From Rhizoclosmatium globosum (Eukaryota; Chytridiomycota; Chytridiomycetes; Chytridiales; Chytriomycetaceae): DNA of 64,000 nucleotides. This document shows positions 24,437 to 34,453 of this stretch, piece by piece. A program made the translations under genes and the position numbers. The stretch lies in the NCBI GenBank assembly GCA_002104985.1, contig MCGO01000003.1, positions 682,001 through 746,000 of the forward strand, read 5' to 3'. The first letter of the stretch is position 1. Every line of letters begins with the position of its first letter. The notes beneath the pieces were generated by a model, which made no database searches, had not been told where the DNA came from, and was given only the letters and a program-made list of their open reading frames with translations.

Positions 24437-25581
24437 TCAGAAATAACCACAATGCTTGAATGCCCCAGCTGCAACTTTCTTATCAATACTCATACACGCA
24501 GCGTCAATGGCAACTACGCCGTCCTCTTGTCTATGAACCCAGTCAATATGCTTACGTAACCATCCCTTGATCCAGGAAAAACACTGCTCGATCTATACGT
24601 GAAATGAGAAAGAATTATCACACAATATATCTCACAGGATTGAAGTCAGGGGAATAAGGTGGCAGGAAATTCAAAATGACACCGTGGGCATCACATATCT
24701 CTTGCAGCCGGTCCTGCTTGTGTATGGAGCAGTTGTCAAGCACAAGGACACTTCGAGGACCAGGATACGCATTCATTTTTGGAAGCTATAATATGAAAGG
24801 CAATCTTAGTTGCTTCAAAGAGTGATAACACTTACTAGATCATGTTCAACCCAGCTGGTGAACTCATTCCCGTCCCTTCCACCTGGCTGGATATCATACG
24901 CTAGTAACCCCTCAGGAACGACAGCTCCAATAATGGTATATCTCATTCCACGTACAAACTCGGCATTGTTGTATGCTCTCTCGCCAACTACAGCCCATCC
25001 ATATGACCTTTGTATTGTTTTTCTATTACTGCTGCTCTCGTCAACACAAACAAGCTGAGATGTATTGTAGGAGGCCATTTTGATTGTAAAGCGTGCACGA
25101 TCGAGGTCATTTCTCTCTTGAGCTTGTTTCGAGAGCTGTAGAGTTCACTTAGAGACGCAAAGCACACAATTCAGGCTCACAAACCTTCTTGTGGGAAAGC
25201 CCAAGTCGGGTGAGTTCACGGTAGATTGTTTGTACGCTGACATTGATGGCAAAGGTGATAGACACTTGTTCAGCTAACTCCGATAGGTATGATCCAGGCT
25301 TTGCTTTCAAGAACATCAACAGATACTGACTTGTTTATTAGTAATGAAAGCGAACATGCTATGAGACTCACAGTTCTGGCATCTCTGCTCAATGTTCGTG
25401 ATCGTCCAGATGATTTTCGAGTTGAAACAGAACTCCCAGTTCGCTTCCAAAGACGAATGACTCGTTGAACTGTCGATTGAGAGACGCATAGATGCTCTGA
25501 TATTGTGCAGGGATCGAGTTTGGCTATGAACTTGGCAATAATCCGATCCCGAATTTGAGGACAGGTGCGAGTGTGTCCCAT
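24437..25581 (-). CDS. DDE transposase, IS630/Tc1/mariner superfamily (DD34E)
   Basis: The N-terminus is a helix-turn-helix of the Tc1/IS630 kind (TISEHLCVSQSTVQRVIRLW), followed by a basic linker and a second helix-turn-helix with VQTIYRELTRLGLSHKK. The DDE_3 catalytic domain shows CVDES, then RSYGWAVVGERA, VLDNCSIH and PPYSPDFNPIE. The spacing between the second Asp and the Glu is 34 residues, so all catalytic residues are present. There are five exons with short introns near 25370, 25170, 24810 and 24610. The last intron falls between the Pro and Ile of the PIE motif. The start ATG at 25581 opens MGHTRTC. The enzyme cuts and pastes the surrounding element. Confidence 0.93.
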
Positions 25582-25707
25582 TCAACTGAAAATCGGCGGA
25601 GCTAGTGATCGTAATCAAACAAACCTATTGTGGGAAACAGAGGAAGCTGCCATTACCTTACGGTGTGAGAGAGAGGTGATGTCACGTTGGTGGATTTTCA
25701 AAATGAG

Positions 25708-25734
25708 AAAAGTCAACACTTATGAAATCGGCTG
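25708..25734 (-). repeat. Right terminal inverted repeat of the transposon
   Basis: Reads aagtcaacacttatgaaatc on the plus strand and ends cggctg before the dinucleotide TA at 25735-25736. Inverted, it begins CAGCCGATTT, a typical CAG mariner end. Confidence 0.9.
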
Positions 25735-25813
25735 TAATTTGGGAAAAGAATAGTAAATTGGATCAAAGAAAAAAAATTGTATTTGCAGCCATATGCAACC
25801 ACATCTCCGAAGA

Positions 25814-27438
25814 TTATCGTAAAAACCTATCCGCCTTCTTCTCTTTGATCCATGCATCTACAGCTAGCCAGAAATCATTTACTGTCTGTGTGTCCAAATG
25901 CCTCTTGGTGCGATGAATCTAAATTGGTTTGCATTGCCCACTTAGTAAATATTTAGGTGGCCCCAAAGTGGCTGAAACAAAACTCACATTTAACTGTACG
26001 ACATTCCACGTCTTGATCTTGTCATTAACTGGTTCCTCTTGGAACTTTAAGCAGAATCCCTTTACTATGAACAGTACGAGTTAGTCATACTTCACACATA
26101 CAATCCAACAACAAACCTCTTGCAAAAATCTCTACAGGTGCGCCGAGCTTCCATCCTTTGAATTGCCATTCCTGACCTGTGGCAAACACGGCCACGATAC
26201 GCTCCCAATCATCTGTTCGAAAACGGTCCACAGAGTCATAAATATGATACTGCTTTGGAAAACCCGGTGGAGGATTTTTGCGATCTAGGATAATCATGGA
26301 TGGTTTTTCTGAAGATCCATTGAACGATGATTGGATGGCTTCGTCGGTTGTTTGGTATCTGATATGAAGACACAGTCAATACGATCTATGAAATAATACT
26401 ATTGTACATACTTGAGTTCACTCAGAAAGGGTTTGACGTTAAAGATTGTAAGCGCTGCTGTGATACTAGGCGGAACGATAATGATAGGGATACGTGCATC
26501 TTAAACGGCGATGTAAGAAGACGATCTGCAATTCAAGTGAAACTCACGTGGCGATGGCTTTGAAGCTGGCTTTGAGGAGGAGGAAGATGATGATGGTTTG
26601 GATGAACTGCTGGAACGCACATCTTTAGGTGGAGGTACAGAAGATGACGATGTTGGCTTTCCAGAAGATGAAGGGACAGCAGTTGATGGAGGACGAGCTT
26701 TAGGATCGACAGGTTTTGATCCTGGTTTTCCAGGCTGCTGTGTCGGAGCAGCTTGCTGGTTCGGCCTCAAAATCTCTGCAGCATACTTGAGCGCATATGT
26801 GAAAGGTTTCGTGGCTTTAACAGACATGAAGTTGTGCAGACCGACAATAACGCGCTCCTTTGCAATGACAGAGTCCTTGATCAGATCCCAGTCCCTCTCC
26901 ATTTCCTCCTTCAACTTCTTGAAACTGTTTTCGTTTGTTTCGTCCAAGTCCATGTCTTCGGCGGATCGCTTAGCAGCTGCAGGTTTAGCAGTTGTTGTTT
27001 CTGGAGCCGCACTGGTTGGGACATCGGCGGCCTTCGGTGCACGAGGGTCAGTGACGAAGCGGGACGAGTCCGAGACGCGGGTCAGGTAGTCGAGAAGGTC
27101 GCGGCGGTCGAGGAAACTGACAGTTCCAACATCACGGCCGCCCCTGTTTCAGTTTCTCAGGCGTCAATCAAACACAACAGGAAACAGCCAACAACGCACC
27201 AGTACGAGAAGGCCTTCTGAATGTACGTCGAGTGGTCCATGTTCTTTTCCTGAAGAAAGAAGAGCAGTGCAAGGAGTGTGTAGTTCTTGTAGCCAGACAA
27301 CGTGTCTGCAGCGAGCGGGGCGTCAAGGCCCGTGAACTGCACAGACGCCGTTTCAACGAGATTGGTCGTTGGTTCGCCAGTCGCTGTGAAGAGCGCGGGC
27401 GTCGGCTCATTGCGGAGGAGCGTCACGGGAGGTGTCAT
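25814..27438 (-). CDS. CDC73: Cdc73/parafibromin, Paf1 complex subunit
   Basis: Cdc73 is the Paf1-complex subunit that binds RNA polymerase II and promotes elongation and histone modification. The N-terminal part shows the family LLFFLQ..YIQKA segment followed by LDRRDLLDYL. The C-terminal Ras-like domain has IPIIIVPPS, DWERIVAVFATGQEWQFKGWK, VEIFAR and TKRHLD. Six exons are supported; introns near 27200, 26545, 26415, 26110 and 25985 have consensus ends and restore frame. A Ser/Lys-rich linker of about 60 residues joins the two halves. The stop (25814-25816) lies 80 bp from the transposon end, so the 3' untranslated region probably runs into or ends beside the element. The gene is intact. 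Confidence 0.94.
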
Positions 27439-27689
27439 TTTTGGATGGTGTTTTCTTGGTTGTTTTCTCTCTCCTTTTCAAATAAATGAACAAATAAACT
27501 ATATTAATGATATTTATCCACAACTAGCACAACTAGAGGCGACGAAGGACAAGATGTAAATGTCCGCGAAAGTTATTCAACTTGTTTTCTTAAGTTTTTT
27601 TATCTTAAACTAAAGAAAAAGAACACTATTAGTACCAGAACAGATAACTTATATTTGTAGCCTCAATAATTGCAGCCTCCATTTTAAAA

Positions 27690-28241
27690 TTAAATGATTT
27701 CAACAACTCCGCAACAGCAAGTTTGTGCGCAATTTGTGGTGCCATGGTCCTCATATGCCATTCCTTCGTGAACGTAAAATACGTGTTCTTCTCCTTTCAA
27801 CTTTTCCGCTTCCTCAGCCGTCAACGCGATTGCAATCCAACTGTAGTCATACCGATTTTTCCCTCCCTGAACAACCGCCTTCTGCGTCTTTGCATACATT
27901 CCATACGGTACCATAAGCTTCTCATTAAACCCAGCCATAAATTTGGCAACCTCACGATGCAGTCGTCCGTAAATGACGGCAATCAGTGGAAGGAAAATAA
28001 TAGTAAACTCAATAAGTACGTAGGTCAAGACAGACCAAATATTATCGTTTATGACTTTCTTGAACTCGGTTATGGCTTTGGTCCATTCTTGTGCTCGCCG
28101 CGATAAAAAAGTGTCGTCGATCACTTTGCTTGGAGTGAACCCGATCCGGACAGTTGTGACAGGGATTATTACTCGAGTGGCCGTTGAAGCGGGACGGCAG
28201 TCGTCTCCGATGGGGAAGCCAATTTTGACAAAAGGGGACAT
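27690..28241 (-). CDS. Membrane protein of unknown function
   Basis: A single-exon 183-residue frame. One strongly hydrophobic segment lies at about residues 72-98 (SVLTYVLIEFTIIFLPLIAV), flanked by amphipathic sequence. The C-terminal third is hydrophilic and ends in a Cys-rich patch (CAQTCCCG) that could be lipidated. I recognise no family. It is divergent from the MPP-alpha gene with 283 bp between start codons, so the two may share a promoter region. Confidence 0.6.
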   Translation of the reverse strand: MSPFVKIGFPIGDDCRPASTATRVIIPVTTVRIGFTPSKVIDDTFLSRRAQEWTKAITEFKKVINDNIWSVLTYVLIEFTIIFLPLIAVIYGRLHREVAKFMAGFNEKLMVPYGMYAKTQKAVVQGGKNRYDYSWIAIALTAEEAEKLKGEEHVFYVHEGMAYEDHGTTNCAQTCCCGVVEII

Positions 28242-28524
28242 TCGAGGCTTTTTGAATTTGAGTCACACTTCATCTCTTCTGGTGCCTTTCACATTGGTAT
28301 TTAATTCTGGTATTCTGGAAGCTATGATCCGTAATTTTCTTGTGGAGCTTCAGTTTTATCTACAGAGGTTCAACGTAAAAGCATATCTCACTTAACCTTT
28401 TATGAGTAGAAAATAAAACTGCCTTCGTCATGAAACCTTCAGCTGATGGTCTGTACCAAGGCAAAATAATTTACTCTTTGAAATCCAAACGAAATCAGAG
28501 AAAACGAAAAGAATTAAGAGAGAA

Positions 28525-30539
28525 ATGCTTTCGTCAGTTCTTCGTCGGGGCTTGTCAACAACAACATCAACAAGCAGCACGACCGGCGAGCGCGTGACCC
28601 GTCTTTCAAACGGAGTTTCAGTTGCGTCATCGTTTGCGCCGGGCCACTTTGTCACGTGCGGCGTCCTCGTCAACGCCGGCGCCGCCCTCGAAACAGCGGC
28701 GACTCGCGGGGCGGCGCACGTCCTCGATCGAATGGCATTTAAGGTTTGCTTCCACTCTCTCGTCTAAAAACTATCGTTTAATTGCGTTTGGTGACTGTAG
28801 AGCACGGCTGCGATGCCCTCGTCCGTCATGATGAACGCTATCGAGTCCATTGGTGGTAACATGCTTGCCCACTCCTCCCGTGAAGCCATCATGTACCAGT
28901 CCTCTGTCTTTCCAAAGCACTTGCCAGATGCAATGGCGATCCTGGGCTCCGTCGTCCGGTACAGCCCTTTGCGCTTTTTAAAATCCACGTCACTTATCTT
29001 AACAACATATCAAATCACTGGACAGAGAACCTCTGTTCCTTCCAGAAGAGCTGGATGAAGTGAAGGCCCAGGTCGCTTATGAAGCCGATGCCATGCAATG
29101 GAACTACGGATCCCTGTTACCTGAACGAATGCACCAACTCGCTTTCGGAAACAGTCTATCCCAATCTGATAGATATGCTATTCAAACTGTCTCTCATACA
29201 AATCAGATTCCATCCCTCTGTGCCCCGACTTCAACTCTTGGAAACCCCTTATTCTGCGACGATCCTTCCCGTATCTCTTCAAAAACACTCAAACAGTTTC
29301 ATAAGACGTGGTTTACACCGGACAGAATTCTTGTGGCAGGTGTGGGAATGCCCCATGAGCAGTTGGTGGAATTGGCTCAAAAGGAGTTTGGACACCTGCC
29401 GCCTGCAACCCCAGAGATTATTGCGGATCAAAAAGCGTCTTTGGATGTGCCTGTTCAGTACAAGGGTGGAATTGCGCTGGTTGATACAACGGGCCAGCCC
29501 ATCTCTCCGAACCCTGACGACAGGTTATTGACGCATGTTTACATTGGATTTGAGGCACCTGGAATGTTGGATCCCGATGTTTATTCTATGGCGACGTTGG
29601 CATCTCTATTGGTGAGTTGAGTTGAGCGATCTGAGATAACAAGCGGACTGTGTGATCATTACTTTAAGGAAAGTCAGCGGCTATCGGCAGAACCTTCAAA
29701 ATTGTGGAAGTGATCGGTCAATATCGTATATATTTTGAAGAATGAATGTGAAATTTGAGGAGACGTCTGACTACTCCCATATTCAACCAATACATAATCA
29801 AAACCAACACTAACGATGAAACAATTAGGGAGGAGGAGGTTCATTCTCAGCTGGTGGACCTGGAAAAGGAATGTATACTCGTTTGTACACTGAAGTCTTG
29901 AACCGATACCACTGGGTTGAATCCTGCAACACACTCTCATACTCATACCAACCAACATCCCTCTTTGGACTCACCGCCTCCATTCCACCCGCTCCAGAAA
30001 CTCACGCCCACATTCTCCCCATCCTTCTCTCCCACCTCCACCAATCAACATCCCCATCGAGTCTGAGCTCCACCGCCCTCTCACGTGCAAAGAACCAGCT
30101 CAAAAGTAACCTCCTAATGTCCCTTGAATCGCGCGCCGTTGAGCTCGAAGACATTGCGCGACAAGTAACGGCACAAGATGGAAAGCGGGTATCAGTGAAA
30201 GAAATGTGTCGACGAGTTGACTCTGTGACAGCCGAAGACGTAGCTCGTGTCGCGCAACGAATGTTTATGGGTCTTGATTGCGAGTCGCCGCTCAAGTTTG
30301 AAGGCGAGGAAGGTATGATGAAGGATTGGAAACGAACTGGAGATGGAGGGCCGACTGTTCTTGTGCATGGGCCGTTGTTTGGGGAGAAGGATGCAATGTA
30401 TGGTGTGGATGAGCGAGTGAGAGAGTGGGGTCTTGGAGGAGACTTGTTTTTGAGGAGTGGGATGAAGGGACAGCATCAGAGTAATGGTATTTTGGGAAGA
30501 GGACGGGGGTTGGGAAGTCGTCTGTTTGGGCGAAAGTGA
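28525..30539 (+). CDS. MAS2: Mitochondrial processing peptidase alpha subunit
   Basis: MPP-alpha binds mitochondrial presequences for cleavage by the beta subunit in the matrix. The N-terminus is an Arg/Ser/Thr-rich presequence. The diagnostic glycine-rich loop GGGGSFSAGGPGKGMYTRLY is present near residue 325. The zinc-binding HxxEH of the beta subunit is replaced by HVLDRMAF, as expected for alpha. Four exons: 28525-28743, 28801-28958, 29026-29611 and 29829-30539. The first two introns are 57 and 67 bases and the third is 217. The protein is about 557 residues, the usual length. The tail is Gly/Arg rich. Confidence 0.95.
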
Positions 30540-30576
30540 TGAGGGGCACATTAGTGAGAAGTAAAAATAGGTTCTA

Positions 30577-32727
30577 ATGAACCCTAACAACACCAACACT
30601 GTTCTAACAAGACCAAAGTACCCACCGAACCGACCGAATCATGTAAGAATCAACAAAAGCGTTAACAAAGGGCACAGATTTGACCTTTGCAATCGCAGCG
30701 ATTCAGTGGAGAAGAACGCAAACTGCTCCAAACTGCGATGCTCAATGGCTGCGATGCCACTCTCAAATCAAAGGACCAGCGAACAGAACTTGCAATCAAA
30801 CTAAACGTAGACGAAGAACGCATCAGGGTAACTGCCCTTTGTGATTAGCCAACAAACAACCGTCTCTAACCAGTCCCTCCAATCAGCAATGGTTCTCAAA
30901 CAACCGGTCAAAGTCAAAGGAGCTTCTTTCTATACCTCCTTCAATAAGCACACCTCCACCAATAACAAGCGCCGTTTTATCTCCATTCGTCCCTAATTTC
31001 GGCATCACATCAGTCCCTCCCGCCCCTCCATCTCTTCCAAAAGAAGTCCGGCTAGAACCATATCGTCCTAACCCAACACATCTCATGGTGGAACGAATCG
31101 CAAAGGCGCAGCTACAGCGATGTCGACTTGTGGCGAAACGAATCATCAGCCCTCTGCACGTTGAATATAAAGTGAATTCATCAGTGAAGGGGACAGTACA
31201 TGTATGCAGTGTGAAGGAGAAACCGCATTGTGAATGTGTTGACTTCGAGTCTGGGAGGAACTGTAAACATCTGGTGGGTTTTGTGAACTCTATCATACCA
31301 GAGATACTAAGAGCTCGACATGTTCCCAGATATTCATCTTCATGCGAGTGTTGGGACTGGGTCCGAATAGCCCGATTTTGTATCAACGGGCTCTGTTGAA
31401 ATCCGAGTTGTTGAATATGTTTGCACAGGGAGCTGCTTGCGATCCTACATACGTGGTGAGTTCTTTTGTTTCAAAATAATTATACACTGATGTAGGAGAT
31501 GCTTAGTATGCATTGAGAGGAAGGAAGTTTGATGTTGGCGTTTCACCAACACAGGCACCACTATCTGAGACCGTATGTCCTGCTTGCTATGAACCCTTCA
31601 AACCAAATAGCAACGCGGAAGAAGATGAAGTCTCATGGTGTCAATTTTCGTGTGGTGGCAATGTTCACAAACAATGCTTTAAGTTTTGGAAAAAGGCTGC
31701 GTACAAGAATATGATCATGCTTCAATGTCTGCATTGTGGCCAGTCAATGACAAAAGATGACGATCAGCGAAACAAGGCAATTCAGCAGAAGCTTGCGGAA
31801 GAGGGTAACGTGACAGTCAATGTCCCTACTCCAATACCAGATGATTCCAAGATAATGCGAGTTCGAGGCGATTCTATTGAAAGCGAAATTGATCGAGAGC
31901 TTACACCGCCACCTCAACCTTCTCCACCGAAAAAGAAGGCCCGTTCAGAACCAACTCTACCAGCACCCATTACACCGATACCATCTCAGCAAACACCTCA
32001 AGTAACTGAACACCCTGCACTAGTTTTACCGTCAAAGGCACCATCTCTTCCAGTCATTCCGACAGTCATTCCCTCTCATGGACCACCTTCATCGTTATTT
32101 CCAATATCTGCATCCCTCCCTTTACAACAGCAACTTTCATTACAGCATCAAAGTATTTCAAACCCTCCATCTCAACCATCAACACCAACTCTCCCCACCA
32201 AAAAGGTATTCTATACTCGTCATCCAACAGGATGGGTCCAACAACAGCAGCAACAACAGCAAACAATTTTACAACAACAGCAACCTAGATTTTCCTTCCC
32301 ATCTTCAATTTCCACAATCCAAAACCTTGTCAATTCCCCAATCCAAGCCAACCTTCCAACAACCATGTCCCCTTTCCTCGCATCCGCATCAAGTTTCACG
32401 CCAAATGCAACAACAGCACTATCCTCCCCGCTCCTTCCATCATTCGATATCTCTACAGATCCATTTGGAATATTCAATTCGAATATTGGTGCGGGGATGG
32501 TATCCAGCGATGGAACCATTCTCCTTGCGAACGAGGTGCAACAGGCGGCTCAACAACGGACCGAGCAAGCGTGGTTGCAGCAGTCGCAGATGCTAGAGCG
32601 ACAAAGTTCGAGCTCAAGTTCGTTGATGGTTAGTGGAAGTGGGAACGCAGATACAGTCAACCCGCAGGAGTTGCAGGATCTTTTGGAGGAGTGGAGTGGG
32701 GATGCGGGTAATTTGTTTATTTCGTGA
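30577..32727 (+). CDS. Homeodomain-SWIM-RING protein
   Basis: Five exons (30577-30642, 30699-30827, 30887-31273, 31330-31455, 31507-32727) join in one frame, about 642 residues. Residues about 23-75 form a homeodomain: RFSGEERKLLQ, ELAIKLNVDEERIR and recognition helix QWFSNNRSKSK with the invariant Trp, Phe, Asn and Arg. The helix is created only by splicing 30827 to 30887. A Pro-rich linker leads to a SWIM zinc finger (CxC then CxH, HCECVDFESGRNCKHL). A RING follows, starting CPACYEPF and ending CLHCGQSM. The C-terminus is rich in Ser, Pro and Gln with a poly-Gln stretch. The SWIM-RING half resembles ZSWIM2/MEX-type ubiquitin ligases. An alternative is two genes, with the second starting at ATG 31085, but no stop separates the homeodomain from the SWIM frame. 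Donors GTAAGA and GTAACT and the acceptors are standard. Confidence 0.72.
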
Positions 32728-32768
32728 CATATAATAACTGGTAACAAATAAAAGTTATGGTTTAGACA
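32713..32768 (+). repeat. Direct repeat copy 1 flanking F-box-like gene B
   Basis: Contains gtttatttcg, then ataataactggtaacaaata and ttatggtttagacag. A second copy is at 34346-34416, on the far side of F-box-like gene B. The shared stretch is about 55 bp with small differences. Confidence 0.75.
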
Positions 32769-33139
32769 GGTTTGGACTTAAACTTGTGTATCAAGCATTT
32801 TTTCTTGATTCCTCCAATATACCTCTACTTCAATGCTTTTGGAATTAATTTCCTCTCTCTATTCGTCCAAATCATTTTTCTCCAACAACTCGATGACGGT
32901 TCCATTGACGGCATTAAGCCTTTGATGAGTTGAAGCAGTTGCCGCTCCAAAAACGAATTGTTTTAGTTCTGAGGTTGTTTCTCATTAAGGCTTACCTCGG
33001 GTTGATGTGAGTTTTCGTATACACAAAAGTAAGAGCCGGATGGGAGGGAAATACAAGGGAGTTATGCCCGGAGTTATTCGCTCATTTTAATATAAATAAT
33101 GAATAAGGAAACTTTGTTCTTCATTCTTTTCTTTGAAAA
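32769..33139. other. Intergenic upstream of F-box-like gene B
   Basis: Past the direct repeat I see no gene. It should contain the gene B promoter; an AT-rich run with tataaataatgaat lies 50 bases before the start codon. Confidence 0.4.
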
Positions 33140-34243
33140 ATGGATTGTGTTTGCTCATCCACTTGCTCTTGCTGCATCAAGTCCGCCAACACAATCGATG
33201 GTCTCAAAGGCGAAATCGAAGTCTTGAATGCGCAGCTACGAACAGCGCTGGAGGAAATCAACCAGTTCCGAAAGCTTCTTGATATGGCACCGATCCAAAC
33301 TCTCCAGGTTTCTTCCAGTTCAATAACGACTTATACCTTAAAAAGGCGAGAAACCGTTGGTCTCACAGCACTACCACTGGAGATATTGAACCATATTGTT
33401 ACTCTGATCGACAGCAAGTCCATCATGCCATTTTGCCAAGCTGTCCCACAGTTGAAGCACATTTCTCAAGCAATATATGATGTCGGAAAAGCATTTAAAA
33501 TGAAATTGAATATGATATGGCCCGAGTTTTGGTTCCCTGTCGAATGGATTGAAGATGATTTCTACAAATCCCGTTTTCGCCCTGGAAACCCCATACCTAT
33601 TTCAGGAAAGAACCTCGTGTCCATCTCAAAACTGACACATCTATTGTCTCGATATGGAGGTGTCGCCAAAGTTCAGATGTCAACACTTGATTATCTCGAA
33701 CATGTTATGCCATTACTTCCTAAAGTCGTGGACGTTTATATTCAAGCTGACAATGAGGGGTATTTAGGGTATTGGAACAACGATGAGGATGAATACTCGA
33801 AAATGTTGGTACTTGTTCAACAAAGAGGTATTACCATACGCACAATGGATGTCCCCACCGACGATAACTATAATCCTGAGGAGACATCGAAATTACTGCG
33901 GGAAGCGCGCGCACAAAATGTGAATCATTGGAGATGCACGTCGCTTGAGTCGTTTTCTTTCCGTGTGCTTCTCGAATTTCAAAATGTGGAGCGAATTGAT
34001 TTCCAAGGGATAGATCCAATGATGGAGGCCGTTTACTTTGATGGGTTGGTGGATATGTTGCCACAATTGAAAAACCTGCGATACATTTCATTTGAGGACT
34101 GTGACGTAGATGGGACATCATTGCCAGCTCTTCGTCGCGGTTACGAACTTAAAAAGATTGGATGGGTAGAGTTTTGGGATAAAGGAGTATTCTTTGGATA
34201 CCCAAGCCTTGTGTGGAAGAAAGGATCTTCTGCAAAGAATTAA
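33140..34243 (+). CDS. F-box-like protein, paralogue B
   Basis: A single-exon 367-residue protein. The N-terminus has a small Cys cluster and a coiled coil with heptad leucines (IDGLKGEIEVLNAQLRTALE) over about residues 18-48. An F-box-like motif follows at about 78-116: LPLEILNHIV..., ending KHISQAIYDVG. Next comes WPEFWFPVEWIEDDFY and a C-terminal half with leucine-rich character. It is closest to paralogue D (37927), with about three-quarters of residues identical by eye, which indicates a recent duplication. The gene is flanked on both sides by a 55-bp direct repeat. A substrate-receptor role in ubiquitination is inferred only. Confidence 0.78.
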   Translation: MDCVCSSTCSCCIKSANTIDGLKGEIEVLNAQLRTALEEINQFRKLLDMAPIQTLQVSSSSITTYTLKRRETVGLTALPLEILNHIVTLIDSKSIMPFCQAVPQLKHISQAIYDVGKAFKMKLNMIWPEFWFPVEWIEDDFYKSRFRPGNPIPISGKNLVSISKLTHLLSRYGGVAKVQMSTLDYLEHVMPLLPKVVDVYIQADNEGYLGYWNNDEDEYSKMLVLVQQRGITIRTMDVPTDDNYNPEETSKLLREARAQNVNHWRCTSLESFSFRVLLEFQNVERIDFQGIDPMMEAVYFDGLVDMLPQLKNLRYISFEDCDVDGTSLPALRRGYELKKIGWVEFWDKGVFFGYPSLVWKKGSSAKN

Positions 34244-34345
34244 GATAATAGATGAAACTAATACTGATTAAATGCTAGTATTACAAATAAACTGTGAAGA
34301 CGGTTGTGAAAGAACGAGAGAACGAAGATCCTCAGACTCTTATGA

Positions 34346-34416
34346 TAGGCAAGTGTTTATTTCGCTACATAATATCATAATAACTGGTAACAAATAAAAT
34401 TATGGTTTAGACAGTG
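34346..34416 (+). repeat. Direct repeat copy 2 flanking F-box-like gene B
   Basis: Second copy of the repeat at 32713-32768: gtttatttcg, then ataataactggtaacaaata and ttatggtttagacag. The unit marks the edges of a duplicated or inserted segment. Confidence 0.75.
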
Positions 34417-34453
34417 TGGGTTAAATTATTAAACAGGTTATAGGCAGCTCCCT

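Larger units (their letters stand above)
22755..25734. mobile_element. Tc1/mariner-type transposon with two convergent genes
   Basis: The 2.98-kb element is bounded by inverted repeats of 27 bp with two mismatches (Yagcygatttcataagtg, continuing ttgactttt). It is flanked on both sides by TA, the target duplication of the IS630/Tc1/mariner superfamily. Inside are a minus-strand DD34E transposase gene (24437-25581) and a plus-strand gene of 494 codons (22921-24405). They meet tail to tail with 31 bp between stop codons. Both genes and both ends look intact, so the element may be young. It lies 80 bp downstream of the CDC73 stop codon and 1 kb upstream of the Fanzor start. Confidence 0.92.

Noticed and set aside
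30738..30996. Stand-alone 70-residue spliced protein
   Set aside because: The same exon completes a homeodomain with the next acceptor, which is the better explanation; kept only as an alternative splice product.
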